Under the pieces are notes generated by a model that saw nothing but the letters and a program-made list of their open reading frames with translations, had not been told where the DNA came from and made no database searches. From NCBI RefSeq assembly GCF_000526995.1, contig NZ_AZUI01000001.1:6056001-6120000 (forward strand): a stretch of 64,000 nt of DNA, read 5' to 3'. Shown piece after piece: positions 25,246 through 35,308 of this stretch; the first letter of the stretch is position 1; each line of letters starts with the position of its first letter. Origin of the DNA: Lacrimispora indolis DSM 755. Lineage in GTDB: Bacteria; Bacillota; Clostridia; Lachnospirales; Lachnospiraceae. A program made the position numbers and the translations under genes.

Positions 25246-27015
25246 TTATTCCCCCTTATTTTCTGCATGAAGCGGTACTCTTAGGGTAACCTCCGTTCCC
25301 GCTCCGGCCTCACTTTCAAAACAGATACCTGCCTGATCCCCATAGAACAAGGACAGCCTCTCCCTTATATTCTTTACTCCGTAGCCTTCGTCCAGAAGGT
25401 TCATATCCACAATTCCCACCCCATTATCCTTGATTTTAAATACCATAGCTTCCCCGTCAAGGCAGCCGGATAAGCGGATGCTGCACCCACCGCCAAGCTT
25501 CGGCTCCAGCCCGTGATACACCGCATTTTCCACTACAGGCTGCAAAATAAACGTAAGGATTTTCCGGGTGATCAGGGATTCTTCTATCTCAATCTTCAGT
25601 TCAAAACGGTTGTGGTAACGCATGTTCTGAAGCTTCATATACGCTTTTATTTTCTCAATCTCGGCTCCCACCTCAATCAGCTTTTCTCCTCTGTTTAAGC
25701 TCAGCTTAAACGTATCCGAAAGAGCAAGCACCATATCTGCAATCTCATCCGCATGCTCTATGACCGCCATAAAATAAAGGGAATCCAGGGTGTTGTACAA
25801 AAAATGAGGGTTGATCTGCGACTGGAGAAGTAAAAGCTCCGCCTCCTTTTCCTTGATTTCAGAATGGAGGAGCTTCTCATGTAAGTCCAGATTATTGTTT
25901 ACCGTGTTCTTAAACTGGGTGCCGATCTTTCCTATTTCCGTTTCGTCAAACTCCTCTTCAATGCGGAATGTTCCTTTGCTGACCACGTCAATATTCTTTT
26001 TCAGCTGTTCCAGAGGGAATGTGATGACCTTGGAAATTCCGTTGACAAACAAGCAGCAGATCATCAGCATGGCCATACATACCAGCACAGAAATCCAGGC
26101 AATATAATTGCTGTCACGGCTTAATTCCTCTCTGGCAATTACATTGACCACTTCCCAGTCACCCTTTTCATTGTGCACTTCACTGAATAAGTACTTGCCC
26201 GTCTCTCCTGAAATATAATCCTCCAGAACCTCCTGCTTCACGTCCGTTCCTCCGTGGAAGTAGACGAGATTCCAGTCAGGTCTGCTTACAGACCGGCTCT
26301 CATTTTTATCAAAAATCATATACCGGTTGGTCACATATCCCTCATCCCCTTTTCCAAACGCGGAAAGGAACATGCTTTTTTTAATATTAAAGACCACATA
26401 CCCCATGTCTTCTCCATTTTCCGTATTTTTCAAGGTTTTCACCATGGAAAATGTTTCATTGTTATCATCAAACAGCACGTTGTACCCGTAAAATACCTCT
26501 TTCCCCATTTCCCGGTCCGCAACCCCAACCCAGTCCATAGCTAAAATATCTTCATCCTTATGATACTTAAGCATTTTACCGTTCTGCAGGGTCAGCTTGC
26601 TGTAAAAATAGATATTTCCCTTTTTATGAATGACAACAGTACTCTGGATATATTTGTTCTGCTCAGCCAAATCTCGCAGCGTATGATTTAAAACAACATC
26701 ATCAAGGCTGGAAAAATAAGTGCTTTTCTTTTGTTTCTTCGTCATGATCTTTTTAAAATTCTGATTGTTAAGCAGGGTCCTGGAAAGGTCGACCAGATTC
26801 TGCAGCTGAATGTCAATGATGCTTCCGGACACTTCTAAATTGTGCCTGTGGGAATTCTGGTAATTGCGCTCCATGGTCCTTTTTGAAAAAATAAAGGTTA
26901 TGCAGCCAACCAAAGCCACTGCCAGAATTAAGCATATCAGCGTAGAAATCAAGATCTGATTCTTGATGCTTCTCTTTTTCCACATTTCCTCAAACCATAA
27001 TTTCCACTGCTTCAT
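25246..27015 (-). CDS. YesM-type sensor histidine kinase
   Basis: This 589-residue membrane kinase has one helix near 20-43, a large extracellular Cache-like sensor region, a second helix near 300-325 and a HAMP segment. The His_kinase domain has the acceptor in SQINPHFLYNTLDSLYF near 400, and the ATPase domain shows LQPVVENAVYHGLEP and DNGVGI. The family senses extracellular sugars, often with a binding protein. It is paired with the YesN regulator downstream and lies inside the glycan locus between GH42 and the ABC importer. Confidence 0.92.
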   Translation of the reverse strand: MKQWKLWFEEMWKKRSIKNQILISTLICLILAVALVGCITFIFSKRTMERNYQNSHRHNLEVSGSIIDIQLQNLVDLSRTLLNNQNFKKIMTKKQKKSTYFSSLDDVVLNHTLRDLAEQNKYIQSTVVIHKKGNIYFYSKLTLQNGKMLKYHKDEDILAMDWVGVADREMGKEVFYGYNVLFDDNNETFSMVKTLKNTENGEDMGYVVFNIKKSMFLSAFGKGDEGYVTNRYMIFDKNESRSVSRPDWNLVYFHGGTDVKQEVLEDYISGETGKYLFSEVHNEKGDWEVVNVIAREELSRDSNYIAWISVLVCMAMLMICCLFVNGISKVITFPLEQLKKNIDVVSKGTFRIEEEFDETEIGKIGTQFKNTVNNNLDLHEKLLHSEIKEKEAELLLLQSQINPHFLYNTLDSLYFMAVIEHADEIADMVLALSDTFKLSLNRGEKLIEVGAEIEKIKAYMKLQNMRYHNRFELKIEIEESLITRKILTFILQPVVENAVYHGLEPKLGGGCSIRLSGCLDGEAMVFKIKDNGVGIVDMNLLDEGYGVKNIRERLSLFYGDQAGICFESEAGAGTEVTLRVPLHAENKGE

Positions 27016-27099
27016 AATTCCCCTCTCCGCTTGCTATGCAAAAATAAGGAAGAACCTTAAATCCGGTGCTCCCTTATTTCTCTTTTCTAATGCCTATCC

Positions 27100-29115
27100 T
27101 TACACAATGACCTTAAAACCATTCTGCTCTAAGATTATCTCCTGTAAAAGCTTCTCTTTTGTCAGAAAATCCAATTTTCCTTCCGGAATGCAGACAGTTT
27201 TCTCCTGCCCGGAAAAATTAAACAGGAAATAGATTGATTTTCCCTGCCAGATCCGGCTTATCACCTGTACTCCTTCCGGAGCTTCCATCTCATCCTTCCG
27301 TCTGCAGACAGGGCCTAACAGTGACTTAAAAAGTGCCCTCCATGCCGGATCTTCCAGATCCGTTCCCACATAATAAGCCGTTCCGTCCCCATAGGAATGT
27401 TGGGAAATCACCATAGAGTCCTTCTTATAAGTTTCCTTGTAGGACCCCAGAAGTTTTGCCTCCCCTGCCAGCAGCTCGCTCCATGCTTTGTCCCTTGTTT
27501 CCACCTCATCTTCCTCAGATGCCAGGCGGATGCCCAGTCTGGTCCGGTTGCTGTCTAATACCGGCTCAACCTCCTGCACCGTTACTCCAAATACTTCGTC
27601 AAGATAGGCCGGAAGAGATATGGTATACCCCAGGTTATCCTCATTTTTAACACCCGTCAAAAAGGTGGCGATTAAAATTCCGCCCTGATTTACATAATCC
27701 CGGAGACGCTTTACTGTCTCCTTTTTCAGAACAAAAGCTGCCGGAAGCACCAATGCCTTATACTCCTGGAAATCACGTTCAAGGGAAATCACATCGGAAT
27801 GAATCCCAATACGCTCTAAATTATAATACAGCTTTCCGGCAAAATCCATATAAGAAAATTCAGGATCATTGACCGGCTTTATTTTTAAGGCCCAATGGCT
27901 GTCGTAATCCAGCAGAATCCCTACTTCTGAGCAGAAAGATGCTTCTTTTAAAGGTTCCAGCTGCTCTAAGATGTTGGCTGTTTCCTTCATTTCATAATAC
28001 CGCCTTCTTGGAATCCCGTCTAAATCCACGATTGCATAGTTTAACTGCTCTGCCCCCGCCGGAAAGCTGCGGAACTGATAGTGTAAAAGTAAACCGGCAC
28101 CATTGGCAAATGCCTGGACCACCGCCTGCTTCAATGCACCGGGTCCGGGCTGCAGCCGTCCCGTCCCGCTCAGCCTGTGGCCTCCTCCGGACATAAATTC
28201 CATGACCCAGAACGGTTGGTCAGGCTTTACCCCTCTGCCAAATGCATAGGGGAAGGAATCTACCCAGGCGTTTCGCAGATTGGGATAATAATCAAAGGCA
28301 TAGCAATCCAGCTGTTCAAAGCCTTTAAAATAGTCAATGCTGTTGGTCACAAGTCCCGTTCCATTGGTGGTCACCGGATACGAAGTAAAAGCCTTCAGGA
28401 TATCAGCCTGAATGTTTTGAAACTCGATCTGGCTTTCACTGGAAAACCGTTCGAACTCCAGACGGACCGTGGGGTTTTCATAAAAGTCCCGAATCTGGAT
28501 CTGCGCCCCCGGCTCAATGGCATTGACCGGTGGATTGATCTGTTCAAAGGACCGGTACTCCTGGGACCAGAAGATGGCACCGCTTCTCCTGTTAAAGGTT
28601 TCGATCCCGCCGTATTTCTGCTTCAGCCAATCCTGAAACTTCTTCCGGCAGTTTTCGCAGGTACATCTGCCCGTTCCTTCCTGAGCCAGTTCATTGTCAA
28701 TCTGAAATCCTGCCACATAGGGATTCCTGCCATAATGCTTCCCTACAGCTTCTGCGATGCCGGCACAGGCCTTCCTGTACGCTTCATGATGATAACATCC
28801 ATGTCTTCTGCCTCCGAAAGGACGGCGAATCCTCCTGTTATCCTGATATAACATGTCCGGCCAGGCTTCCACCATCCACGCCGGGGGGCATGCCGTAGGG
28901 GTTCCTACGATCGTACGGATGCCGGCCTGCCCCAGTTCCTCAATCACCGGGTCCAGCCAGGAAAAGTCATATTTTCCTTCCTCCGGTTCCATCCGGCACC
29001 AGGAAAACTCCCCCATTCGGACCGTATTGATTCCGGATTCCTTTATCAGCTTTAAATCCCATTTAAGCTCTTCTTTGCTTTTATGTTCCGGGTAATAGGA
29101 TACTCCATATAACAT
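27100..29115 (-). CDS. GH42 beta-galactosidase
   Basis: This 671-residue intracellular glycosidase begins YGVSYYPEHKSKEELKWDL. The general acid Glu is in GFQIDNELAQEG near 150 and the nucleophile Glu in PFWVMEFMSGGG near 305. The zinc-cluster cysteines CTCENCRKKF follow the acid segment. The C-terminal part is the usual trimerisation and beta domains. GH42 enzymes often act on beta-galactosides from arabinogalactan, which fits GH127 and GH78 just upstream (12-bp gap to GH127). Confidence 0.92.
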   Translation of the reverse strand: MLYGVSYYPEHKSKEELKWDLKLIKESGINTVRMGEFSWCRMEPEEGKYDFSWLDPVIEELGQAGIRTIVGTPTACPPAWMVEAWPDMLYQDNRRIRRPFGGRRHGCYHHEAYRKACAGIAEAVGKHYGRNPYVAGFQIDNELAQEGTGRCTCENCRKKFQDWLKQKYGGIETFNRRSGAIFWSQEYRSFEQINPPVNAIEPGAQIQIRDFYENPTVRLEFERFSSESQIEFQNIQADILKAFTSYPVTTNGTGLVTNSIDYFKGFEQLDCYAFDYYPNLRNAWVDSFPYAFGRGVKPDQPFWVMEFMSGGGHRLSGTGRLQPGPGALKQAVVQAFANGAGLLLHYQFRSFPAGAEQLNYAIVDLDGIPRRRYYEMKETANILEQLEPLKEASFCSEVGILLDYDSHWALKIKPVNDPEFSYMDFAGKLYYNLERIGIHSDVISLERDFQEYKALVLPAAFVLKKETVKRLRDYVNQGGILIATFLTGVKNEDNLGYTISLPAYLDEVFGVTVQEVEPVLDSNRTRLGIRLASEEDEVETRDKAWSELLAGEAKLLGSYKETYKKDSMVISQHSYGDGTAYYVGTDLEDPAWRALFKSLLGPVCRRKDEMEAPEGVQVISRIWQGKSIYFLFNFSGQEKTVCIPEGKLDFLTKEKLLQEIILEQNGFKVIV

Positions 29116-29127
29116 TGATCTGCCTCC

Positions 29128-31131
29128 TCAACCTTGCTTTTCACTGCCAAATCTGTTTCTGACTACGGGCATCCAGATGCGCATCTCATCCAGACCCCGG
29201 TTATCCCAGGCAAAATAAGGAATCATACGCACCGGGACCGGTTCATAGCCTTCCTCAGAGTAATCCTGGTAAAGGGAATTTCTGTCATATTCCGGTCCAT
29301 TAATTTTCTTTAAAAACGTGGCCCCAAGTCCGGTCACCTTCCGGCCTTCTATCTCAATCTCCTCCGGCTCCAACCGTACGTCTGACGGAACAAACAGATC
29401 GTCAATGGTTTCTGCCGGAGCGTCCATGCCTTCCAGACAGTATACCAGTGGCCCCCGCTCCACAGCTACCTGATTGCAGTTTTCTTCCACCAGAGCATGG
29501 GAGCAGGTCAGACGGGGCTTCATCCCTAAATCCAGGCTGATCACGGTATGTTCCGGATCCTCTATTTCCACAGTCAGAAAACTGCCCCTGTCCGCAGCCG
29601 AGAGCTTTCTTTCCCATATACACTTCTGCCCGTTTTCCGTTATCTGAACCCCGCTTTCTCCCCGTACCCAGGACGGGATCCTCAAATGCAGCTTCACCGG
29701 CTCATTCTTCTTCATGTCTTCAAAGCGAAAGGTTATTTTTCCGTCATATGGATAGTCCGTTTCCTGAACCAGAACACCTTCACAGCCATTCAGGAGCTTT
29801 ATATCCGCCCGGCTGGCACCGTATAATACCGGATAAATGCCGGTATCATCTAAAGTGTAAGCGTATTCACTCAGCTGGGCAATCAGCCTGGCCAGGTTCG
29901 GCGGACAGCAGTAGCTTAAAATATATTCCGTCCGCTCCTGTCCCCAGATCAGCTCATAAGGAAGTTTTTTTGCCCGGCGCAGCATGTTCTCATAGAAGAA
30001 TCTCTTCCCATCCAGGCTGACTGCCGCCAGGTTCCCATTTAAGACCATCCGTTCCAGAACCTCCGCATACTCCTCTTTTTTCTCCATGCAGAACATACGG
30101 TATGCCCAATATACGCCTCCCACAGAGGCACAGGTCTCATTGTAAGCCGTCACATTGGGAAGCTGGTATTCATATCCATAAGCCTGATGGACCAGCTGGT
30201 GGGTGAAAAAGTTTCCATATGGCGACGCACCGTTATACAAAGCGCCGCATCCTCCGGTTATATAGAGCTTCTGCGTCACAAGGCTGTGCCATACTTTATG
30301 AAGGACCTCCGTTAGTTCCGGATTTTCCTCTTCCAGGCATAAATCCGCCACTCCTGCATACAGGTAATTGGCTCTCACCGCATGGCCGATGATTTTTTCA
30401 TGTTTTATAAGAGGAAGTCTGTCCTGGTTGTCATCCAGCCCTTCCTTTATGCAGTCCCGCAGCTCCACTGCATCTTTTAACAAATCCAGATATTCCTGTT
30501 TTCCCGTTGTCCGATACAATTCGGCCAGCCCCATGTAATGGGAAGGGCATACAGCGGTCTGTGCCTCCCTGCTCTTCCTGGCCTCTTCATACAGATGCTT
30601 TAAATATCCGGCGGCTTTCTCGGCAATGGTAAGAAAGCTGTCCCGGCCTGTCACCCGTTGATACAGGCAGGCAGCGGTGAACAGGTGGCCGAAATTATAG
30701 ACTTCAAATTCGTTGATATCTCCAAGTCTTGCGGCCTTCCCCTTCTTCTCACTGATAATCTGTTTTGTGGAAATATATCCGTCAGGCATCTGTGCCCTGC
30801 CGATCAAACCAACATAATCCTCAAGCTCTTCCAAAAGCTGCCGGTCCTCTCCCAGAGCCGCCGTATAAACAGCAGATTCCATCCATTTATAAAAATCGCC
30901 GTCTCCAAAAACAGTGCCGTCAAAATCACCGTCTGATTCACCCGCTGCGATCTTAAAATTTTCCGTCACATGGCTGATTTCTTTGCTCTCAAACATTTTT
31001 TGCAGATGGGGAACCGTAGAATTCATGCAGGTATCAAGCCGTTCCTTGTATAGTCCGCCTGTCCATTTCACCGCGGGAAAGGGAAGACCGCAAACCCGGG
31101 CAAAGGGTGAACTTTTTAAATCTGTCAGCAT
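29128..31131 (-). CDS. GH127 beta-L-arabinofuranosidase
   Basis: This 667-residue (alpha/alpha)6 hydrolase has the family catalytic set: the Glu in YNETCASVGGVYWAYR near 335, and the nucleophilic Cys within SYCCPPNLARL near 410 that is coordinated to zinc with neighbouring cysteines. The C-terminal half is beta-sandwich. No signal peptide. The start at 31131 has GAGGAGG 6 bases upstream; the longer frame begins inside the GH78 gene. It would remove beta-linked L-arabinofuranose from imported side-chain fragments. Confidence 0.9.
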   Translation of the reverse strand: MLTDLKSSPFARVCGLPFPAVKWTGGLYKERLDTCMNSTVPHLQKMFESKEISHVTENFKIAAGESDGDFDGTVFGDGDFYKWMESAVYTAALGEDRQLLEELEDYVGLIGRAQMPDGYISTKQIISEKKGKAARLGDINEFEVYNFGHLFTAACLYQRVTGRDSFLTIAEKAAGYLKHLYEEARKSREAQTAVCPSHYMGLAELYRTTGKQEYLDLLKDAVELRDCIKEGLDDNQDRLPLIKHEKIIGHAVRANYLYAGVADLCLEEENPELTEVLHKVWHSLVTQKLYITGGCGALYNGASPYGNFFTHQLVHQAYGYEYQLPNVTAYNETCASVGGVYWAYRMFCMEKKEEYAEVLERMVLNGNLAAVSLDGKRFFYENMLRRAKKLPYELIWGQERTEYILSYCCPPNLARLIAQLSEYAYTLDDTGIYPVLYGASRADIKLLNGCEGVLVQETDYPYDGKITFRFEDMKKNEPVKLHLRIPSWVRGESGVQITENGQKCIWERKLSAADRGSFLTVEIEDPEHTVISLDLGMKPRLTCSHALVEENCNQVAVERGPLVYCLEGMDAPAETIDDLFVPSDVRLEPEEIEIEGRKVTGLGATFLKKINGPEYDRNSLYQDYSEEGYEPVPVRMIPYFAWDNRGLDEMRIWMPVVRNRFGSEKQG

Positions 31132-31142
31132 CGTTCTCCTCC

Positions 31143-33794
31143 TCACTGTTTTTTATAAATTATTTCAAAGCTTCCGGAGCCTGCTTCAGCCGTCATACAC
31201 CCCTCCTTAAGCTGAAAGGCAAGACCATCGGTTTCATACGGCACTGCCCCTTTTTCCAGACGTATTGTAACCGCTGCATTGGCCGGCACGGCAAAGGCAA
31301 GCCGCCGCTCTCCCGGCGTCTGCGTTTTTTCCCAGCTGATCCGGATCATTCCAAGTGCACTTTTATATGATCCTTTTGCATATGCTAAGGCGTCTCCTGT
31401 CTGGGGGCTGATGATGATACGCCGGTATCCGGAACAAACCTCATCCGTTTCAATTCCCAGAACAGAGCGGTACAGCCATTCTCCCACCGCTCCATAGGCA
31501 TAGTGGTTAAAAGAGTTCATATCCGGACTCCACATGGTTCCATCCGGCTTTAAGCCGTCCCAATGCTCCCAAATAGTGGTCGCCCCCCTCTTGACCTGAT
31601 ACAGCCAGGAAGGAAAATCTTCCTTTAAAAGCAGCTCATAAGCCTTATCCGCATAACCATTTCCACTAAGTGCATGGAGGAAATAGGGGGTGCCCACAAA
31701 GCCGGTCACCAGATGTCCGCCCTCTTTCTCAAGGAGTGTAACCAGCTGCTCGGCCGTCTTCTGCCTGTATGCTTCCGGAACAAGGTTAAAATGCAAAGCC
31801 AGAATATGGGCGGTCTGGGTCATAGCCGTCATGCTTCCGTCACTCTCAAAAAATGTGCTCTGAAACTTCTTTACAATTTCTCCATACAATGCTTCATACT
31901 CTCTGGCATCCTCTTCCCGCTGCAGGATCAAAGCTATTTTCGCAAACAGTCCTGTTGAGTATGCATAATATGCGGTACAGGTCAGATCATTGGGGGTTGC
32001 TCCGAAATAGCTGCCCTCCTCTGCATCAAGCGCCACCCAGTCTCCAAACTGCAGTTTATAATTCCAGATATGATCCCTGGCATGTTTTCTCATAAACCCG
32101 ATCCATTGCTTCATGCTGTCATACTGCTCTTCCAATATGACCTTATCCCCATACATCAGATATAAAGTCCATGGGTTGATCACGGCCGCATCAGCCCAGG
32201 CTGCCGCGGAATGGGTTCCCTTTGAAAGCAGCCAGTCGTCTTTTTCCCTGCCGCTTATGATATCCGGCACCACATGGGGAACTCCCCCTTCCGGCGTCTG
32301 GTCCGCGGCCACATCTTTCAGCCATTTTCTGAAAAACGTATAGGTATTCATCAGATAACAGGAAGTACGGCAAAAAATCTGTGCATCTCCCGTCCAGCCC
32401 ATTCTCTCATCTCTCTGGGGGCAGTCCGTGGGAATATCCAGAAAATTCCCCTTCATGCTCCACTTACTGTTGCTGTGGAGCTGGTTTACCAAAGGATGGG
32501 AACAGGAAAATTCTCCGGTTTCTTCCATGTCCGAATGCAGGACGCAGGCTTCCACATCTTCTTCTTTCAGTTCCCCCGGCCAATCCAGGACATGAACATA
32601 CCGAAAGCCCTGGAAGGTGAAATGGGGATGATAGATTTCTTCGCCTACTCCTCTGCAGATATAGCGGATTTCTTCTTTTGCCGACCTAAGATTGGCTGTA
32701 TAAACATTTCCTGAAGAATCCAGCGTCTCAAAGCATTGAAATCTTACCTCTTCTCCTGTCCTTCCCCGCACCTTAAATTGTACCCAGCCCGTTAAGTTCT
32801 GCCCGAAATCAATGACCCGGTCTCCCTGCGGCGTCTGGAAGATACTCCTTGCCTTCAGAGTCTCTATGACCTTTACCTTCGAACCAGCCTGGGCGGTCAA
32901 AGCACTCTTTGGAAACTCAATCGTTTCTACCCCCTTCCAGTCATCTGCGCGGTAGCCAGGACAGTTCCAATTTTCAATTTCCATGCCGGCGTCATAAATC
33001 TCCCCGTCATAAATCTCAGAAAAAGTCACAGGGCCCTCATGGCCCAGCCAGCTTTCTTCCGTAAAAAACGTCTCCTCCCGGCCATCCCGGTAGCGGACCA
33101 CCAGCTGCATCAGAAAAGACGCCTGGTCTCCGTAATTATTACGCAGATGAAGAAAGCCCATTTTCCCTTTATACCATCCGGCACCAACCAAAGCTCCAAG
33201 CGCATTGGCTCCCTGTTTCAGCAGATCCGTAACCTCATAGGTCTGATAGCACAAATGCTTCTGATAGGAAGTCCAGCCAGGGGTCATCTCGTCCTGGCCC
33301 ACCTTATGTCCGTTTATATAGAAATGATACAGTCCAAGTGCTGTGGTGCATGCATAGGCTTCCAGCATTTCACCGCTGACTTCGATCTCCTTTCGCAGAT
33401 AAGTGCTTCCCGAGAAGTCTTTATCCTCCGGTCCTTCCGCAGTAATGAACTGGGCCTTCCATTGGTCTTGTTTTATGACTGCAGTGACAAAAAACGCCGG
33501 TTCACTGAAACTGCTTTGTTCCTCTCCATCCTGCACCTGCACCCGGACAAAATATTTTTTACAGGAAGCAGGACAAAACCCGGCTGCCTCCACATGGATG
33601 GACTCCCGGCTCTTAACCCAGCCGCTTTCATAAACCATGGTTTTAAAGTTCTCATCCCCGGCAATCTCCAGCCTGTACGCTTCCTGCTTTACATTTTTTT
33701 TGTCACTGCAAAGAATCCAGCCAAACCATGGCCTGCCGTCCAGCCCCACCGGATTTTTCAAATATTCAATTGTTATTTCCGACACTTTCAGCAT
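31143..33794 (-). CDS. GH78 alpha-L-rhamnosidase
   Basis: This 883-residue cytoplasmic enzyme has N-terminal beta domains (rhamnosidase N and Bac_rhamnosid families) and an (alpha/alpha)6 catalytic barrel. The key motif DIPTDCPQRDERMGWTGDA lies near residue 460. A TIWEHWDGLKPDGTM segment near 755 carries a further acidic residue, and a C-terminal beta domain follows. It releases terminal rhamnose from pectin or other rhamnosides. It lies 37 bp after the FGGY kinase gene and ahead of GH127. Confidence 0.92.
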   Translation of the reverse strand: MLKVSEITIEYLKNPVGLDGRPWFGWILCSDKKNVKQEAYRLEIAGDENFKTMVYESGWVKSRESIHVEAAGFCPASCKKYFVRVQVQDGEEQSSFSEPAFFVTAVIKQDQWKAQFITAEGPEDKDFSGSTYLRKEIEVSGEMLEAYACTTALGLYHFYINGHKVGQDEMTPGWTSYQKHLCYQTYEVTDLLKQGANALGALVGAGWYKGKMGFLHLRNNYGDQASFLMQLVVRYRDGREETFFTEESWLGHEGPVTFSEIYDGEIYDAGMEIENWNCPGYRADDWKGVETIEFPKSALTAQAGSKVKVIETLKARSIFQTPQGDRVIDFGQNLTGWVQFKVRGRTGEEVRFQCFETLDSSGNVYTANLRSAKEEIRYICRGVGEEIYHPHFTFQGFRYVHVLDWPGELKEEDVEACVLHSDMEETGEFSCSHPLVNQLHSNSKWSMKGNFLDIPTDCPQRDERMGWTGDAQIFCRTSCYLMNTYTFFRKWLKDVAADQTPEGGVPHVVPDIISGREKDDWLLSKGTHSAAAWADAAVINPWTLYLMYGDKVILEEQYDSMKQWIGFMRKHARDHIWNYKLQFGDWVALDAEEGSYFGATPNDLTCTAYYAYSTGLFAKIALILQREEDAREYEALYGEIVKKFQSTFFESDGSMTAMTQTAHILALHFNLVPEAYRQKTAEQLVTLLEKEGGHLVTGFVGTPYFLHALSGNGYADKAYELLLKEDFPSWLYQVKRGATTIWEHWDGLKPDGTMWSPDMNSFNHYAYGAVGEWLYRSVLGIETDEVCSGYRRIIISPQTGDALAYAKGSYKSALGMIRISWEKTQTPGERRLAFAVPANAAVTIRLEKGAVPYETDGLAFQLKEGCMTAEAGSGSFEIIYKKQ

Positions 33795-33831
33795 GCTTTC
33801 TCTCCCATTCCATTATCGTTGTCCGCTGTAA

Positions 33832-35307
33832 TTAAGCCAGAAGCTTCCTGACCGTTTCTCTCCAGCCCTCATATTTCTCAGCTCTCACTCCTGGCTCCAT
33901 ACATGGATTATATTGCTTTGCTTTCATTTTTTCAAATATATCTTCCTGATAAATGCCAAGGGAAAGGCCTGCGGCGAAAGCGGCTCCCATTCCAGAGAGC
34001 TCTTTTATTTCGGAGACACGCACATTTGTTCCCAGGATATCGCTTTGAAACTGCATCAGGTACTGGTTTCCCGTGGGACCTCCGTCCACCCGCAGTTCTG
34101 TTATGATGCAGTTCATGTCCTCACACATAGCCTGAATTACGTCGGCAATTTGGTAGCCAATGCTTTCCAGTCCGGCCCTGACGATTTCCGCCCGGCCTGT
34201 GGTCCTTGTCATTCCGTTAATGGAAGCGGTGGCACGGCTGTCCCAATATGGCGCTCCAAGGCCGGTGAAGGCCGGGATTAAGTAGACCTTATCATTTTGG
34301 TCGGCTGCTGCTGCAATCTGCTCCGTCTCCTCCGGGGAGGAAATCATGTTCATCTTCTCTTTCAGCCAGGTAATTACCGCGCCCGTATAATTGATGTTAC
34401 CTTCCAGAATGTAGTTCACCTTTCCGCCCATGCGCCAGGCTAAGGAAGTCACTACTCCATGGGTGCTGAACACCGGTTCTTTTCCCGTATTCATCATGAT
34501 GGAAGATCCGGTTCCATAGGTTGCTTTTGTCATGCCTTTTTTTAAGCAGCCCTGGCCAAACAGCGCGCCGTGGGAATCTCCCATCACGCTGTGAATGGGA
34601 ATAGGTGCGTCAAACAGTCCCTCAAAGTCCGTCATTCCAAAGCATGAGTCCGAATCCGAAACCTCAGCAAGCCACTGGCTTTTTAAACCAAATATCTTGC
34701 AGAGCTCCTGATCCCAGGCCAAATCCCTGATATTAAAAAGCTGCGTCCTGGAAGCGTTTGAATAGTCTGTTTTATAAGAAGTTCCGCCTGTCAGACGGTA
34801 AACCAGCCACGTATCCACAGTTCCGAAACACAGCTCCTCCTTCTCCGCCCGTTCCTTCAGACCAGCCACATGTTCCAGAAGCCATTTAAATTTTGAAGCA
34901 GGAAAATAAGGGGAAAGGATCAATCCTGTCTTATTCCGTATAATTTCCGAATCAACGGTCTCTTCTATTCTTTTGCAGATGTCCCTTGACCTGGCGCATT
35001 GCCATACGATTGCCAAGGCTTGCGGTTTCCTTGTTTTCTTATCCCACACAAGGGCAGTTTCCCGCTGATTGCTGATTCCCAGACCGGCAATCTCATTTTT
35101 AGGAACTCCGGAGGTTTTCATGAGCTTTCGTACCACTTTTAACGTGTTTTGGTAGATTTCCTCCGGATCATGGGAAACGTAACCCTCTTCGCTTACGATC
35201 TGCCTGTGGGGCACATCCTCCCTTTTTACCAGTTTCCCATGGTCATCAAATAAAAGTGCCTTTGTTCCCTGAGTGCTCTGGTCCACCGCCAGAATATATT
35301 TTGCCAT
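33832..35307 (-). CDS. FGGY-family carbohydrate kinase (apulose-kinase candidate)
   Basis: This 491-residue kinase resembles glycerol kinase in its start (ILAVDQSTQGTKALLFD), NQRETALVWDKKT, the catalytic Asp in VMGDSHGALFG near 245, YGTGSSIMMNTG and DGGPTGNQYLMQFQSDI. Glycerol kinase is unlikely in this operon. It sits directly after a split transketolase (1-bp gap) and a sugar isomerase. The same trio, with an FGGY kinase called AplK, is known for D-apulose phosphorylation. A pentulose kinase role is certain enough; apulose itself is inferred. Confidence 0.85.
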   Translation of the reverse strand: MAKYILAVDQSTQGTKALLFDDHGKLVKREDVPHRQIVSEEGYVSHDPEEIYQNTLKVVRKLMKTSGVPKNEIAGLGISNQRETALVWDKKTRKPQALAIVWQCARSRDICKRIEETVDSEIIRNKTGLILSPYFPASKFKWLLEHVAGLKERAEKEELCFGTVDTWLVYRLTGGTSYKTDYSNASRTQLFNIRDLAWDQELCKIFGLKSQWLAEVSDSDSCFGMTDFEGLFDAPIPIHSVMGDSHGALFGQGCLKKGMTKATYGTGSSIMMNTGKEPVFSTHGVVTSLAWRMGGKVNYILEGNINYTGAVITWLKEKMNMISSPEETEQIAAAADQNDKVYLIPAFTGLGAPYWDSRATASINGMTRTTGRAEIVRAGLESIGYQIADVIQAMCEDMNCIITELRVDGGPTGNQYLMQFQSDILGTNVRVSEIKELSGMGAAFAAGLSLGIYQEDIFEKMKAKQYNPCMEPGVRAEKYEGWRETVRKLLA

Positions 35308-35308
35308 G

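Noticed and set aside
28177..28851. 224-codon plus-strand frame opposite GH42
   Set aside because: Antisense to a complete GH42 gene with both catalytic motifs; no ribosome site or domain.
33039..33851. 270-codon plus-strand frame opposite GH78
   Set aside because: Antisense shadow of a complete rhamnosidase; no domain recognised.
33832..35307. Plain glycerol kinase
   Set aside because: The motifs are glycerol-kinase-like, but there is no glycerol facilitator or glycerol-3-phosphate dehydrogenase, and the gene is packed in an operon with an isomerase and a split transketolase.
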